A stretch of 64,000 bases of DNA from Micromonospora_H sonneratiae (GTDB lineage: Bacteria > Actinomycetota > Actinomycetes > Mycobacteriales > Micromonosporaceae), in NCBI RefSeq assembly GCF_042679305.1, contig NZ_JBHTMP010000023.1, positions 41,302-105,301 of the forward strand. The letters are read 5' to 3'. Every line of letters begins with the position of its first letter. Position 1 is the stretch's first letter. A model generated the notes under the pieces. It did no database searches. It worked only from the letters and a program-made list of their open reading frames with translations, and was not told the origin of the DNA. This document shows positions 53,914 to 62,300 of the stretch, piece by piece. Both the position numbers and the translations under genes were made by a program.

Positions 53914-54143
53914 GAACCATGCTGGTCGAGGTCGAGCCGCAACGCTGCTGCGGCGCTGGACTGTGTGTGCTCACCGTGCCCGAGGTCTTCAGCCAGCACG
54001 AAACGGACGGAACCGTGCTCCTGCTGACCCCACGACCGGACATCGACCAACAGGAGGCGGTCGCGGAAGCTGCGGAGTTCTGCCCGAGCGGGGCGATCAA
54101 GATCGTGGTGGCCGGCGACCGGTCGGGACAGCGGACCAGTTGA
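53910..54143 (+). CDS. 3Fe-4S ferredoxin (P450 partner)
   Basis: 77 residues from GTG 53910, overlapping the P450 stop (ATG 53919 possible). The cluster cysteines are visible in QRCCGAGLCVLTVPEVF and EFCPSGAIKI, the usual pattern of actinobacterial P450-linked ferredoxins; one extra Cys (RCC) precedes the motif. It passes electrons from a ferredoxin reductase, encoded elsewhere, to the P450. Confidence 0.95.
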   Translation: MRTMLVEVEPQRCCGAGLCVLTVPEVFSQHETDGTVLLLTPRPDIDQQEAVAEAAEFCPSGAIKIVVAGDRSGQRTS

Positions 54144-54158
54144 CGGCCCCCGACGGAT

Positions 54159-54215
54159 GGCACCGAGCGGCGCGCCGCCCGGTCCGACGCGGACCCGTGC
54201 GGCGCGCCTGGTGCC
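54159..54215. terminator. Large hairpin terminator between convergent genes
   Basis: GGCACC/GGTGCC outer pairs, GGCGCGCCGC/GCGGCGCGCC middle pairs and GGTCC-GACGC-GGACC at the tip form a long stem-loop between the ferredoxin stop (54143) and the peptide-gene stop (54218). It should act as a terminator for both strands. Confidence 0.75.
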
Positions 54216-54217
54216 GA

Positions 54218-54433
54218 TCAGCAAAGTGAGGTCATGGTGACCCCACCAGCGGTGCAGGAGTAACCGCACGAGCCGCAGAAGGTCTGGCACCCGAGGTTCT
54301 GGCTGCACCGCTTCAGGTGACAGGTGCCGCAGGCTGCACACCAGGGGTCTGGCGGACAACCGGCGGAGGCGGTCACCCTGGGTACGACGAGGCCGAGCAT
54401 CCGCTCGCCGAGGGCTTCCAGTCGACGAAACAT
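54218..54433 (-). CDS. Ten-cysteine peptide precursor with leader and AxA site
   Basis: A 71-residue protein from ATG 54433, with a very strong ribosome site (GGAGGGAGGTG). Residues 1-24 form an amphipathic, basic leader (MFRRLEALGERMLGLVVPRV) ending ASA, an AxA site after which a signal peptidase could cut before Gly25. The core holds ten cysteines (26, 32, 35, 38, 43, 49, 53, 56, 60, 71), the last being the final residue, plus Trp31, His39, Phe52 and Tyr58. An even Cys number permits five disulfides. Divergent from a MauE-MauD-ABC exporter operon whose parent family builds disulfide-rich MauA. Likely a new exported peptide (toxin, bacteriocin or signal); family not recognised. Confidence 0.85.
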   Translation of the reverse strand: MFRRLEALGERMLGLVVPRVTASAGCPPDPWCAACGTCHLKRCSQNLGCQTFCGSCGYSCTAGGVTMTSLC

Positions 54434-54613
54434 TGATTCACCTCCCTCCAGGTTGAGAGCGCTCGAACCCTACGGTCGGCCACTACATCGGGCATACATT
54501 GCGCGTGAGCTCGGCCCCGATCTCCGCCCCGGACCACATCTCATCGATGTATGTCGAATGTAGGTCGGGCTCCTACGGTGACCTCCCGAAGCGGATCGGG
54601 GAGGGCGGTCGGG

Positions 54614-55177
54614 ATGGCGTACGTCGAGTTGGCTGGCCGGTGCCTGCTTGGCCTGGTGTTCCTCGTCGCGGTCACCGGCAAACTACGTAGCCGCACCGCC
54701 TTCGACGACTTCGTCGCCTCCGTTGCCCAGTTCGGCCTGCTACCGGAGAGGTGGCTGCCGCTCACCGCCCGACTCGTGCTGACCGGCGAGGCGGGCATCG
54801 TGCTGCTGCTCGCCCTGCCCGCCACCGTTCCGGCCGGCTACGCACTCGCGATCGGGGTGCTCGGGATCCTCAGCGCGGGGATGCTGACGGCGGTACGACG
54901 CGGCCGGCGGCCAGCCTGCCTGTGCTTCGGCGCGGCCGGTGTGCCGATCGGCGCGCGACACGTGGCGCGCAACCTGCTGCTGGCCGCGATCGCCGCCGGC
55001 GGCCTGGTGGCCTCGGTCGCCACGAGCGGTTCACCGATGCGCCCGGCGGCTGCGCTGCTGGCGGTCGCAACGGCGGTCCCACTGGCCGCCCTGGTCGTCC
55101 GACTCGACGACATCGTCGAACTCTTCACCGCGAGCCCGGTCCGGGCCAAACCACCCGTCGGCCCGTCCGGCCGCTGA
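54614..55177 (+). CDS. MauE-type DoxX-like membrane protein
   Basis: 187 residues from ATG 54614 behind GGGAGGGC. Four to five membrane helices, with FVASVAQFGLLPERWLPLTARLVLTGEAGIVLLLALP and a conserved cysteine pair in RRPACLCFGAAG in a loop facing one side. This is the MauE family pattern; MauE with MauD is required to form the disulfides of the small subunit of methylamine dehydrogenase. Here no amine dehydrogenase is present and the cysteine-rich peptide is the obvious substrate. First gene of a three-gene operon. Confidence 0.88.
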   Translation: MAYVELAGRCLLGLVFLVAVTGKLRSRTAFDDFVASVAQFGLLPERWLPLTARLVLTGEAGIVLLLALPATVPAGYALAIGVLGILSAGMLTAVRRGRRPACLCFGAAGVPIGARHVARNLLLAAIAAGGLVASVATSGSPMRPAAALLAVATAVPLAALVVRLDDIVELFTASPVRAKPPVGPSGR

Positions 55178-55234
55178 AGGACGTCGGGCCGCACCCGCTG
55201 GTGACCCGACACCGTGACCCCGAAGGAGAACATG

Positions 55235-55774
55235 ATGTGGTACCTCACCGTCGCCGTCGTCCTCGTCGCCGCGCTGGGCCTGGTCAATCTGGTGTTCACT
55301 CTCGGAGTGGTACGCCGGTTGCGCGAGCACACCGAGTTGTTGAGTGACCGGCAAACCAAGCGACCGGAGGCGATCCTCGAAGGCGGCGGTGCCCCCGACG
55401 ACTTCGTCTCCACCACCGTCGACGGTCAGGTGCTCACCCGCGACTCGCTGCGCCCGATGACCCTGATCGCCTTCGTGTCACCCGCCTGCGACCTGTGCGA
55501 GGAGCAGATCCCCACGCTGCTGGACCGGGCGCGGGACATGCCGGGCGGTCGGGACAACGTCTGGGTCGTCGTGGTGGGCAAGGGCCCGGAGACCGCACCG
55601 TACGCCGACCGGTTCCGGGACGTCGCCACCGTCTTCGTCGAGCCCGGCAACGGCAGCCTCCCCATTGCCTTCAAGGTCAACGGTTTTCCGGCATTCGGCC
55701 TCCTCGACGAGGGTGGCAGGGCGGTCGCCAGCACCTTCGGCATCGCCAGGTTGGACCTGCCGGTGGCCCGATGA
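55235..55774 (+). CDS. MauD/TlpA-type membrane-anchored thioredoxin-fold protein
   Basis: 179 residues from ATG 55235 behind AAGGAG. An N-terminal membrane helix (about 2-24) anchors a thioredoxin-fold domain with active site CDLC (SPACDLCEEQIPTLLDRARDM) and the cis-proline region NGFPAFGLLDEGG. MauD-type proteins act outside the membrane in disulfide exchange; with MauE (which could relay electrons through its CLC cysteines) it should oxidise or isomerise cysteine pairs in the exported peptide. Overlaps the exporter gene as ATGA. Confidence 0.9.
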   Translation: MWYLTVAVVLVAALGLVNLVFTLGVVRRLREHTELLSDRQTKRPEAILEGGGAPDDFVSTTVDGQVLTRDSLRPMTLIAFVSPACDLCEEQIPTLLDRARDMPGGRDNVWVVVVGKGPETAPYADRFRDVATVFVEPGNGSLPIAFKVNGFPAFGLLDEGGRAVASTFGIARLDLPVAR

Positions 55775-57672
55775 GCGTCGAAGCGTCGGGCGGACCACGG
55801 CTGGCACCCGCGCGCGCGGTCCGGCACGCGCGGGACGCCCTCGGCCTGACCTGGCGGGCGGCCCCGGCCGGCACTGTGGTGGATCTGGTGCTTGCCGTGC
55901 TCGTCGGGCTCACTCCGGTGCTGGCGGCCTGGTTGACCAAGCTGGTGCTCGACCGACTGTTCACCGGGGGAGGCTCCGCTGCCGGGCTCGCCGGACTGGG
56001 GGTGGGGCTGGCGACGACGGCGGCGGCCGGTGCCGTACTGCCGCACCTGCGCAGGTACGTCGAGGCGGAACGGTCCCGCGCGGTCGCCCGGCTGGTACGG
56101 CGACGCCTGTACACGGCGTTGCAGCGGTTCGTCGGCCTGGTCCGGCTGGAGAATCCGGAGTTCCAGGACCAGCTTCAGGTGGCGCAGCAGACCGGGCACC
56201 TCGGGCCGACCCAGCTCACCGGCAACGTACTGGCCACCGTGCAGGGTGTCATCGGCATGACCGGCTTCCTCGGCGTACTGCTGGTGCTGAATCCGTGGAT
56301 GGCCGTACTGGTGCTGCTGGCCGCCCTGCCGACGCTGTGGATCCAACTGCGCCTCAACCAGCGGCGGGCGGCGATGCTCCTGCGGCTGGAACACTTCCAA
56401 CGCCGCGACCTGTTCTTCTCCCAGCTACTGGTCGGAATTCCGGCGGCGAAGGAGATCCGCCTGTTCGGGCTGAGCCGGTTCTTCGGGGACCGGATGCTCG
56501 GTGAGCTGAGCGGGATGCACGACGCCGAACACCGGCTGGACCGTCGGGAGATGCGGGCCCAGGTGCTGCTCGGGCTGCTCGGGGCGGGTGCCGCCGGAAC
56601 CGGAATCGTGTACACGATCGGCGTGGCCCGTACCGGCACGTTGAACGTCGGCGACGTGGCGCTCTTCCTCGCCGCCGTACCCGGTGTGCAGAGTGCCCTG
56701 GCCAGTCTCGTCGGCCAGGTCGGCGCCATCCACCAGGCACTGCTGCTGTTCGACCACTACGACGCGGTGGTACGGGCCGAACCGGACCTGGCCCTGCCGG
56801 CCGTGCCCCGCCCCGTCCCGCCGCTGCGCTCCGGGATCGAACTGCGGGACGTGTGGTTCCGCTACTCCGACAGACATCCGTGGGTGCTGCGGGGCGTCGA
56901 CCTGCACCTGCCGTACGGGTCGACGACCGCGCTCGTCGGGCTCAACGGCGCGGGGAAGAGCACCCTGGTCAAGCTGCTGTGCCGGTTCTACGACCCGGAT
57001 CGGGGATCGATCCTGTGGGACGGTGTCGACCTGCGGGATCTGGACCCGGCCAGCCTTCGGGAGCGGATGGGTGCGGTCTTCCAGGACTTCATGGCGTACG
57101 ACCTGACCGCTGCGGAGAACATCGCGGTCGGAGACCTGGCGGCGCTCGGGGATCAGCCGAGGCTGCGGGCCGCAGCCGACGACGCCGGCATCGCGGACAC
57201 CCTCGACGCCCTGCCACGCGGCTACGACACCCTGCTCACCAGGATCTTCTTCGCCGGCGGTGACCGGGACGAGCAACCGGCCGGTGTGGTGCTCTCCGGC
57301 GGCCAGTGGCAGCGGGTGGCACTGGCCCGGGGTTTCCTGCGGGCCGGCCGTGATCTGCTCATCCTGGACGAGCCGAGCGCCGGACTGGATGCCGAGGCCG
57401 AACACGACCTGCACACCCGACTCCGCCAGTTGCGGCGGGGAAGGACCAGTCTGCTCATCTCGCACCGGCTCAACGCGGTGCGCGAGGCAGACATGATCGT
57501 CGTGCTCGACGACGGGCGGATGGTCGAGCGGGGCACCCACCACGAGCTGATGGCGGCCGGCGGCGGCTATGCCCGGCTGTTCACCCTCCAGGCCCGTGGC
57601 TACCGGGAGGAGAACGGAAAGGCGACGTCGACGCACTCCTCAGCGTCGTCGGCCGTATCCCAGTTGGGGTAG
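55771..57672 (+). CDS. ABC exporter (fused permease-ATPase)
   Basis: 633 residues. Residues about 20-330 are an exporter-type transmembrane domain with six helices; the ATPase (about 370-610) has Walker A GLNGAGKST (about 390), Q-loop VFQDF, signature LSGGQWQR (about 508), Walker B LLILDEPSAGLD and H-loop LLISHRLN. No C39 peptidase domain is fused, so leader removal must be done by another protease, such as the S26 enzyme upstream. Coupled to the MauD-like gene by ATGA; probable exporter of the ten-cysteine peptide. Its last 73 bases overlap the convergent MerR gene. Confidence 0.93.
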   Translation: MSVEASGGPRLAPARAVRHARDALGLTWRAAPAGTVVDLVLAVLVGLTPVLAAWLTKLVLDRLFTGGGSAAGLAGLGVGLATTAAAGAVLPHLRRYVEAERSRAVARLVRRRLYTALQRFVGLVRLENPEFQDQLQVAQQTGHLGPTQLTGNVLATVQGVIGMTGFLGVLLVLNPWMAVLVLLAALPTLWIQLRLNQRRAAMLLRLEHFQRRDLFFSQLLVGIPAAKEIRLFGLSRFFGDRMLGELSGMHDAEHRLDRREMRAQVLLGLLGAGAAGTGIVYTIGVARTGTLNVGDVALFLAAVPGVQSALASLVGQVGAIHQALLLFDHYDAVVRAEPDLALPAVPRPVPPLRSGIELRDVWFRYSDRHPWVLRGVDLHLPYGSTTALVGLNGAGKSTLVKLLCRFYDPDRGSILWDGVDLRDLDPASLRERMGAVFQDFMAYDLTAAENIAVGDLAALGDQPRLRAAADDAGIADTLDALPRGYDTLLTRIFFAGGDRDEQPAGVVLSGGQWQRVALARGFLRAGRDLLILDEPSAGLDAEAEHDLHTRLRQLRRGRTSLLISHRLNAVREADMIVVLDDGRMVERGTHHELMAAGGGYARLFTLQARGYREENGKATSTHSSASSAVSQLG

Positions 57673-58421
57673 TAGACCTCCCGAACGGACGCGCTCAGCG
57701 TCAGGCTCCGGTCGGTCAGCCAGGCCCCGACCGCGTCGTACGCCCCCAGGATCGACGGGTACGACGCCTGCGTCCTCGTCAGTGCGGTGTAGGCCTCGCG
57801 GTGGGCACCTTCCACCCGTACTCCGATCGCCCCGACCGGCTCGATCGGATCGGGGGTGGGCGCGCAGACCTCGACCGGGCCGTCGGAGTCTTCGCTGACC
57901 AGGCCGTGGTAGACCACGAAGACCGGTCCGGACAGTGTGCCGCCGACCGCGTCCAGGTGGGCGAAGAGCTGCCGGGTGGCCTCGGGTAGGAACACGGGAA
58001 GCTGGTCGGCGGTCACGTGCCGCTGAATGAAGATCACTTTCTGCTCGGGCACGTCCCGTTGGCGAATGTCGTACATCGGGTGGACACCCTCCTCGGTGAG
58101 AACCTGTCGCAGATGGGCGACGAGGCTGCGACGCGCGGTGTGGTCCGCCTCGACCCGTTGCCAGTACGCGTCGACGACCCGGTCCGCCGGTGCGGGCGGC
58201 AGGTCGAGCACGGCGGCGATGTCGGCCAGTGGCATCCCGATCCCGCGCAGCAGCACGATCCGCCGGGCGCGGTCGAGCTCGGCGGGACCGTAGTAGCGGT
58301 ATCCGGTCCGGGCGTCGATGTGCGCGGGCAGCAGCAGGCTGCGCTGTTCGTACAGGCGCAGTGCCTTCGGGCTCAGCCGTGACTGCGCCCCGAACTCTCC
58401 AGTGGTCAACAGCTCGGACAT
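57600..58421 (-). CDS. MerR-family regulator with GyrI-like effector domain
   Basis: 273 residues from ATG 58421. The MerR helix-turn-helix is LTTGEFGAQSRLSPKALRLYEQRSLLLPAHIDARTGYRYYG, followed by a coiled coil and a GyrI/SOUL-like effector-binding domain (VIFIQRHVTADQLPVFL ... GVRVEGAHREAYTALTRTQASYPSILGAYDAVGAWL) of the BmrR type that often binds drugs or hydrophobic cations. It overlaps the exporter gene tail to tail, and could control that exporter operon. Direct evidence is lacking. Confidence 0.9.
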   Translation of the reverse strand: MSELLTTGEFGAQSRLSPKALRLYEQRSLLLPAHIDARTGYRYYGPAELDRARRIVLLRGIGMPLADIAAVLDLPPAPADRVVDAYWQRVEADHTARRSLVAHLRQVLTEEGVHPMYDIRQRDVPEQKVIFIQRHVTADQLPVFLPEATRQLFAHLDAVGGTLSGPVFVVYHGLVSEDSDGPVEVCAPTPDPIEPVGAIGVRVEGAHREAYTALTRTQASYPSILGAYDAVGAWLTDRSLTLSASVREVYYPNWDTADDAEECVDVAFPFSSR

Positions 58422-58460
58422 GCCGGTAAGTCTCCGGCCCGCCCCTGGGGCGAGGTCAAG

Positions 58461-58506
58461 CCGACACCGGGGGACCTGGTCAGCCGACACCGGGGGACCT
58501 GGTCAG
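58461..58506. repeat. Two perfect tandem 23-bp repeats
   Basis: CCGACACCGGGGGACCTGGTCAG-type 23-base unit occurs at 58461-58483 and 58484-58506 without a gap. The second copy contains the stop codon of the SARP gene. It separates the SARP gene from the MerR start (58421) and is likely a recent slippage duplication. Confidence 0.85.
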
Positions 58507-60641
58507 CCGGCGCTGGTCCGGGGCAGACAGCGGTGCACCACCTGTAGGAGCCGGGCAGCCGATCTCGCGGTGTCGTCGTGACGCGCCGCAGCCTGCCGGG
58601 CCAGACCGATGAGATTGTGCTGTTCACCGCGCAACCACTTCATTGCCTCGTCGGGACTGGCGAGTTGCGGGCCGAGTCGGACGTCGGGCCAGCGGGTGCT
58701 GTCACAGCTGACCGGCAGTCGGAGCAGCCGTGCGGCTCGCGCGGCGGTGGTGGCGAACGTGACCAGGACCCGACGTACGGCGGCGTCCCGTGCCCCCTGC
58801 CGTTCGTCGGCCGCCAGTTCCGCTGCGTACAGCCAGAGCAGGCGGGACATCTGGAAACGTCCGGCGCCGACGGGCTCGACGAGTTGGGCTTCGACCAGCC
58901 GGTCGAGGGCGGTCCCGGCCAGCTCCGGGCCGGTGTCCAGTAGCGCGGCGACGATGTCCGGGGTGACATGGCCGAGTCGTAACAGCCCGAGCCGCCGGAA
59001 CGCCGCACCGGCGTCCCCGAGGAACCGGCAGCTGGCCGCCAGACGCGGCCGTATCGCCAGTTCGTCGAGCCGGTGACACTCGTCGCGTAGCCGGGTGGCC
59101 AGCCTCGCCACGGACCAGTGGGGGCGTTGGGCCAGTCTGCTCCCGGCGGCCCGTACCGTCAGGGGAAGCCGCTCGCAGAGGTCGACGACGATGGCCGCTG
59201 GACCGCCGTTGATCCGTTGCCGACCGGCCGAGTGGTGCAGCAACTCGACCGCGTCCGCCTCGGCTAGGGGGCCGAGCCGTAGGTGCAGACCTTCGACGGT
59301 CGGCAGCCGTGCCCGGGTGGTGACCAGCAACGCGGAGCCGCCGCGAACCGGCAGCAGATCGGCTACCTGCGCGGCCTCGGCCGCGTTGTCGAGCAGCAGC
59401 AGGATCCGTCGGCCGAACAGCAACGACCGCACCAGGGCATGTGCCTCCGCCAGCGTCGAGGGTGCCGGTGCCGACGGCCCGGCAAGGGAGCGTGCCAGTC
59501 GGGCCGGCACCTCGGCGGGAGCCAGTGGCGGTGTGTCCGCCGCCGAGCCACCGAGGTCGAGGTAGATCTGGCCGTCGGGGAAACGATCGACGACGGCCGC
59601 CGCCGCCCGCATGGCCAGCGCGGACTTGCCGGTGCCGGGCATGCCGTAGACGGCAACCGCGACCGGGCGATCGCCGACGGTGCTCAGTACGTCGTGCAGC
59701 CGGTCCAGTTCGGCGCCCCGGCCGACGAAGGCGTTGACGTCGTGCGGCAGTTCGTGTGGCACGGGTACGGGTGGTGTCCCCGGGCCGGTGCTGGTGCTGC
59801 CCTCGACCGGTGCCGTACGGGCCCGCCAGGTACGTGGTCGGACGGGACTCTCCGCCAACCGCTGTCGTGGATGCAGCAGACTCGGGTCACGGCGTAGCAC
59901 GGCTCGATGCAGGTCGCACAGTTCGGTGCTCGGCTGCACCCCCAGGTCGTCGGCGAGGCTCCTGCGGGCGGTCGTGAAGGTGTCCAACGCCCCGGCGATG
60001 TCGCCGATCCGGTAGAGCACGGTCATCAGTTGCGCCCAGGCGCACTCCCGCAGCGGATTCTCGGCGACGTGTGTCCGTAGCCGCGCGACCAGGTCGGCGG
60101 AACTGCCCTCCCAGAGTTCCAGTTGGCAGGTGAAGTACGCCTCGGCCGCGCCGATCCGTCGCTGGCGCAACCGGTCGAGTGCGGCGGTGACGATCGGACC
60201 ACCGATCGGCCCGCCGGACGTCGAGGTGGGCCACATCGACAGCGCCTGACCGAGTACGGCCGATGCGGCGTGCAGTTCCCCCCGGGCGAGTGCCGAGTGC
60301 CCGTCGGAGACGAGGCGGTCGAACTCGACGGCGTCCAGTTCACCGGGGCAGACCCGCAGTCGGTAGCCGCCGGCACCGGCGGACAGCCGGGGCGTCTCCG
60401 GTGAGGGGGACGAGGCCAGCAGCGTACGGAGTTGGCAGATGTGGCTGCGCAGGTTGGGTACCGCCGAAGCCGGTGGTTTCTGCCCCCACAACTCGTCGAC
60501 CAGCGCGCCGACGGGGACGGCCTGGTTGGTGTGCACCAGCAGGGTCACCAGCAGCGATGTCGGTCGGCCGGCCGGTAGGCGTAGTGGTTGGCCGTCCCGG
60601 TGCACGCAGGGCGTGCCGAGGATACGAAAGGCTAGTGTCAT
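58503..60641 (-). CDS. SARP-family regulator with BTAD and NB-ARC domains (AfsR-like)
   Basis: 712 residues from ATG 60641. The N-terminal winged OmpR-like DNA-binding domain (about 1-95, MTLAFRILGTPCVHRDGQPLRLPAGRPTSLLVTLLV) and the bacterial transcriptional activator domain (about 100-250) are followed by an NB-ARC ATPase with P-loop GMPGTGKSALA (about 333) and Walker B ILLLLDNA. No TPR tail of AfsR length is left. SARPs activate secondary-metabolite clusters, so control of the P450/peptide/exporter genes is plausible. The helix-turn-helix protein sits 80 bp before a small cysteine-containing frame on the same strand. Confidence 0.92.
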   Translation of the reverse strand: MTLAFRILGTPCVHRDGQPLRLPAGRPTSLLVTLLVHTNQAVPVGALVDELWGQKPPASAVPNLRSHICQLRTLLASSPSPETPRLSAGAGGYRLRVCPGELDAVEFDRLVSDGHSALARGELHAASAVLGQALSMWPTSTSGGPIGGPIVTAALDRLRQRRIGAAEAYFTCQLELWEGSSADLVARLRTHVAENPLRECAWAQLMTVLYRIGDIAGALDTFTTARRSLADDLGVQPSTELCDLHRAVLRRDPSLLHPRQRLAESPVRPRTWRARTAPVEGSTSTGPGTPPVPVPHELPHDVNAFVGRGAELDRLHDVLSTVGDRPVAVAVYGMPGTGKSALAMRAAAAVVDRFPDGQIYLDLGGSAADTPPLAPAEVPARLARSLAGPSAPAPSTLAEAHALVRSLLFGRRILLLLDNAAEAAQVADLLPVRGGSALLVTTRARLPTVEGLHLRLGPLAEADAVELLHHSAGRQRINGGPAAIVVDLCERLPLTVRAAGSRLAQRPHWSVARLATRLRDECHRLDELAIRPRLAASCRFLGDAGAAFRRLGLLRLGHVTPDIVAALLDTGPELAGTALDRLVEAQLVEPVGAGRFQMSRLLWLYAAELAADERQGARDAAVRRVLVTFATTAARAARLLRLPVSCDSTRWPDVRLGPQLASPDEAMKWLRGEQHNLIGLARQAAARHDDTARSAARLLQVVHRCLPRTSAG

Positions 60642-61171
60642 GTGTGCCCCCGCGATGTACCCGGGCGGACGGGGCCACACCTACAGCTCCGGCACCACGT
60701 CGCGCCCCTAGCCATCGACGATTATGCCAGCAGTGTGAACGAGTTGTTATCCCGACGACATCGTTGATCGTGGATGTCTGATTGGTGGTCCGGCGGTAGC
60801 TGTGCCACCTCGCGGAGACCGGCCACGTTGCGTATCCGTGAATCCGCGATGGTCCGTGTCGACCGGGCCGTTGCTTCGCGGTCCCGGAACGCCGCGCAGG
60901 TCGAGCAGCAGCCGGCCACGTGCCGTCGTCGACGTGGTCTTCCGCTGCCGTCGACTCACTTCGCCAAGCCCACGGCATTGCCCGTCACCCTTCGGGCTGG
61001 CATCGCTGGCTACCTGCCACCTGGACAGCGGAGCCGACGGCTAGCGGACGGCTAGTGGACGGCAAGCGTGATCTCCGAGGCTCATTGTCAGCCGGCGACG
61101 AACGTCCGGCGAAGCGCGGAGCGGTCGACCTGCACACCGGTCGGTCCTTCGAAACCACAGGAGGTCATCAG
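60642..61171. other. 530 bp region between SARP and secreted-protein genes
   Basis: Contains one plausible small frame on the minus strand (60722-60919, listed separately) and the promoters for the SARP gene on the minus strand and the secreted-protein gene on the plus strand. An AT-rich stretch near 60720-60780 is the best candidate for promoter sequence. No other gene is supported. Confidence 0.4.
60722..60919 (-). CDS. Possible small cysteine-motif protein
   Basis: 65 residues from GTG 60919. The N-terminus AGCCSTCAAFRDREATARS resembles small actinobacterial proteins with a CxxC pair followed by a helix that often lie next to regulators. No clear ribosome site precedes it, and the GC-rich context makes chance frames common. 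Lying just upstream of the SARP gene, it may belong to the same transcript. Low-confidence call. Confidence 0.3.
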   Translation of the reverse strand: MAGCCSTCAAFRDREATARSTRTIADSRIRNVAGLREVAQLPPDHQSDIHDQRCRRDNNSFTLLA

Positions 61172-62110
61172 ATGCGAATCCGCATCAGTCGCAGTTCCGT
61201 TACCGCAGCCGTCGTGCTGGCCGCGTCGCTGGCGGGTGCCGGCTGGGCAGCCCCGGCCTTCGCCGAGATCGACCCGATCCCGGCGAACCCCGTCGTGAGC
61301 GGACTCGAGAAGGTTTCCGAGACGACGAGCCCCGGCAGTTCGGACCGCACCCATACGGTGCCGTGCCCGTCCGGCAAGGTTGCCCTCGGTGGGGGTGGGT
61401 ACCTGACCGCCTCCACGGATGCGGTCGGGCGGGTGGCGATGGACAAGTCCGCGCCGTCCACCGACGGTGCGAGTTGGACGGTGTCGATGCGTGAGGTCGG
61501 CGCGGTCAAGTACACCGGAGAGTGGCGCTTCACTGTTTTCGCCTTCTGCGCCAACCGGCCAACCGGCTACCAGGTGGTGTCGGAGGTCAAGACCGGATGG
61601 AACGACTTCCACCGCTTGTCCAAGACCACGGCCTGCCCGGGCAGCACGAAGGTCCTCGGCGCGGGAGCCGAGGTCTACAACTCGAACAGCGCCTTCGTTC
61701 TCGACCGGGTCGCCCCCGGTGATGCCGTGTCGCCGAACGGGGGAACCAACTACACCTGGGCTGTCGCTCGGACCGTGGACCAGGGCACGGCGGCGCACGG
61801 CACGGAAGCACTCCGGACGTTCGCCATCTGCGCCACCGAGCCCGCCGGCTACGAGGTGGTACGTGCGGCAACGGACATGACGAGCAGTTCGTTCAAGAAC
61901 GTCCCCGGCACCTGCACCACCGGAAAGAAGCTGCTCAGCGTGGGCGCCGGCATCAACGTGTCCAGCATCCACGAGGACGACCGGACCCAGACCCTGCTCA
62001 CCGGGCTCAACGGCAGCACGGCTGGCTCGGCGAACACCTGGGCGTACGAGGATGCCGACGGATACGTCGAGGCATGGGGGCTCTCGCTGGCCCTGGTCTG
62101 CGCGAGCTGA
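61172..62110 (+). CDS. Secreted hypothetical protein
   Basis: 312 residues from ATG 61172 behind GGAGG. A Sec signal peptide (about 1-33, ending AFA) is followed by a repeated beta-domain: three segments each with a conserved cysteine pair, PCPSGKVALGGGGYL/AFCANRPTGYQVV, ACPGSTKVLGAGAEV/AICATEPAGYEVV and TCTTGKKLLSVGAGIN/LALVCAS. The C-P-S/T-G-K-x-x-x-x-G-G-G pattern suggests three copies of a small lectin-like or adhesive module. Function unknown. A perfect hairpin terminator follows. Confidence 0.85.
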   Translation: MRIRISRSSVTAAVVLAASLAGAGWAAPAFAEIDPIPANPVVSGLEKVSETTSPGSSDRTHTVPCPSGKVALGGGGYLTASTDAVGRVAMDKSAPSTDGASWTVSMREVGAVKYTGEWRFTVFAFCANRPTGYQVVSEVKTGWNDFHRLSKTTACPGSTKVLGAGAEVYNSNSAFVLDRVAPGDAVSPNGGTNYTWAVARTVDQGTAAHGTEALRTFAICATEPAGYEVVRAATDMTSSSFKNVPGTCTTGKKLLSVGAGINVSSIHEDDRTQTLLTGLNGSTAGSANTWAYEDADGYVEAWGLSLALVCAS

Positions 62111-62118
62111 CCCGCCGC

Positions 62119-62152
62119 TGTGGGTGTCGCCGGGCTCGCGGCGACACCCACA
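62119..62152 (+). terminator. Hairpin terminator
   Basis: TGTGGGTGTCGCCG and CGGCGACACCCACA form perfect 14-base arms around GGCTCG, 9 bases after the secreted-protein stop. Confidence 0.85.
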
Positions 62153-62300
62153 AAGGGTTGGCCACATCGGCGGCGTCCGACCCGTAGGGCCGACGCGGTG
62201 CGAGGTTTGCCGGGAGATCGCCCGAGTGCCGGTCAGAGGCAGTCGGTCGAATCTCTCGGCTGATTTCATTCTCATTCTCGATAGTGATAACGTTGGCGGC

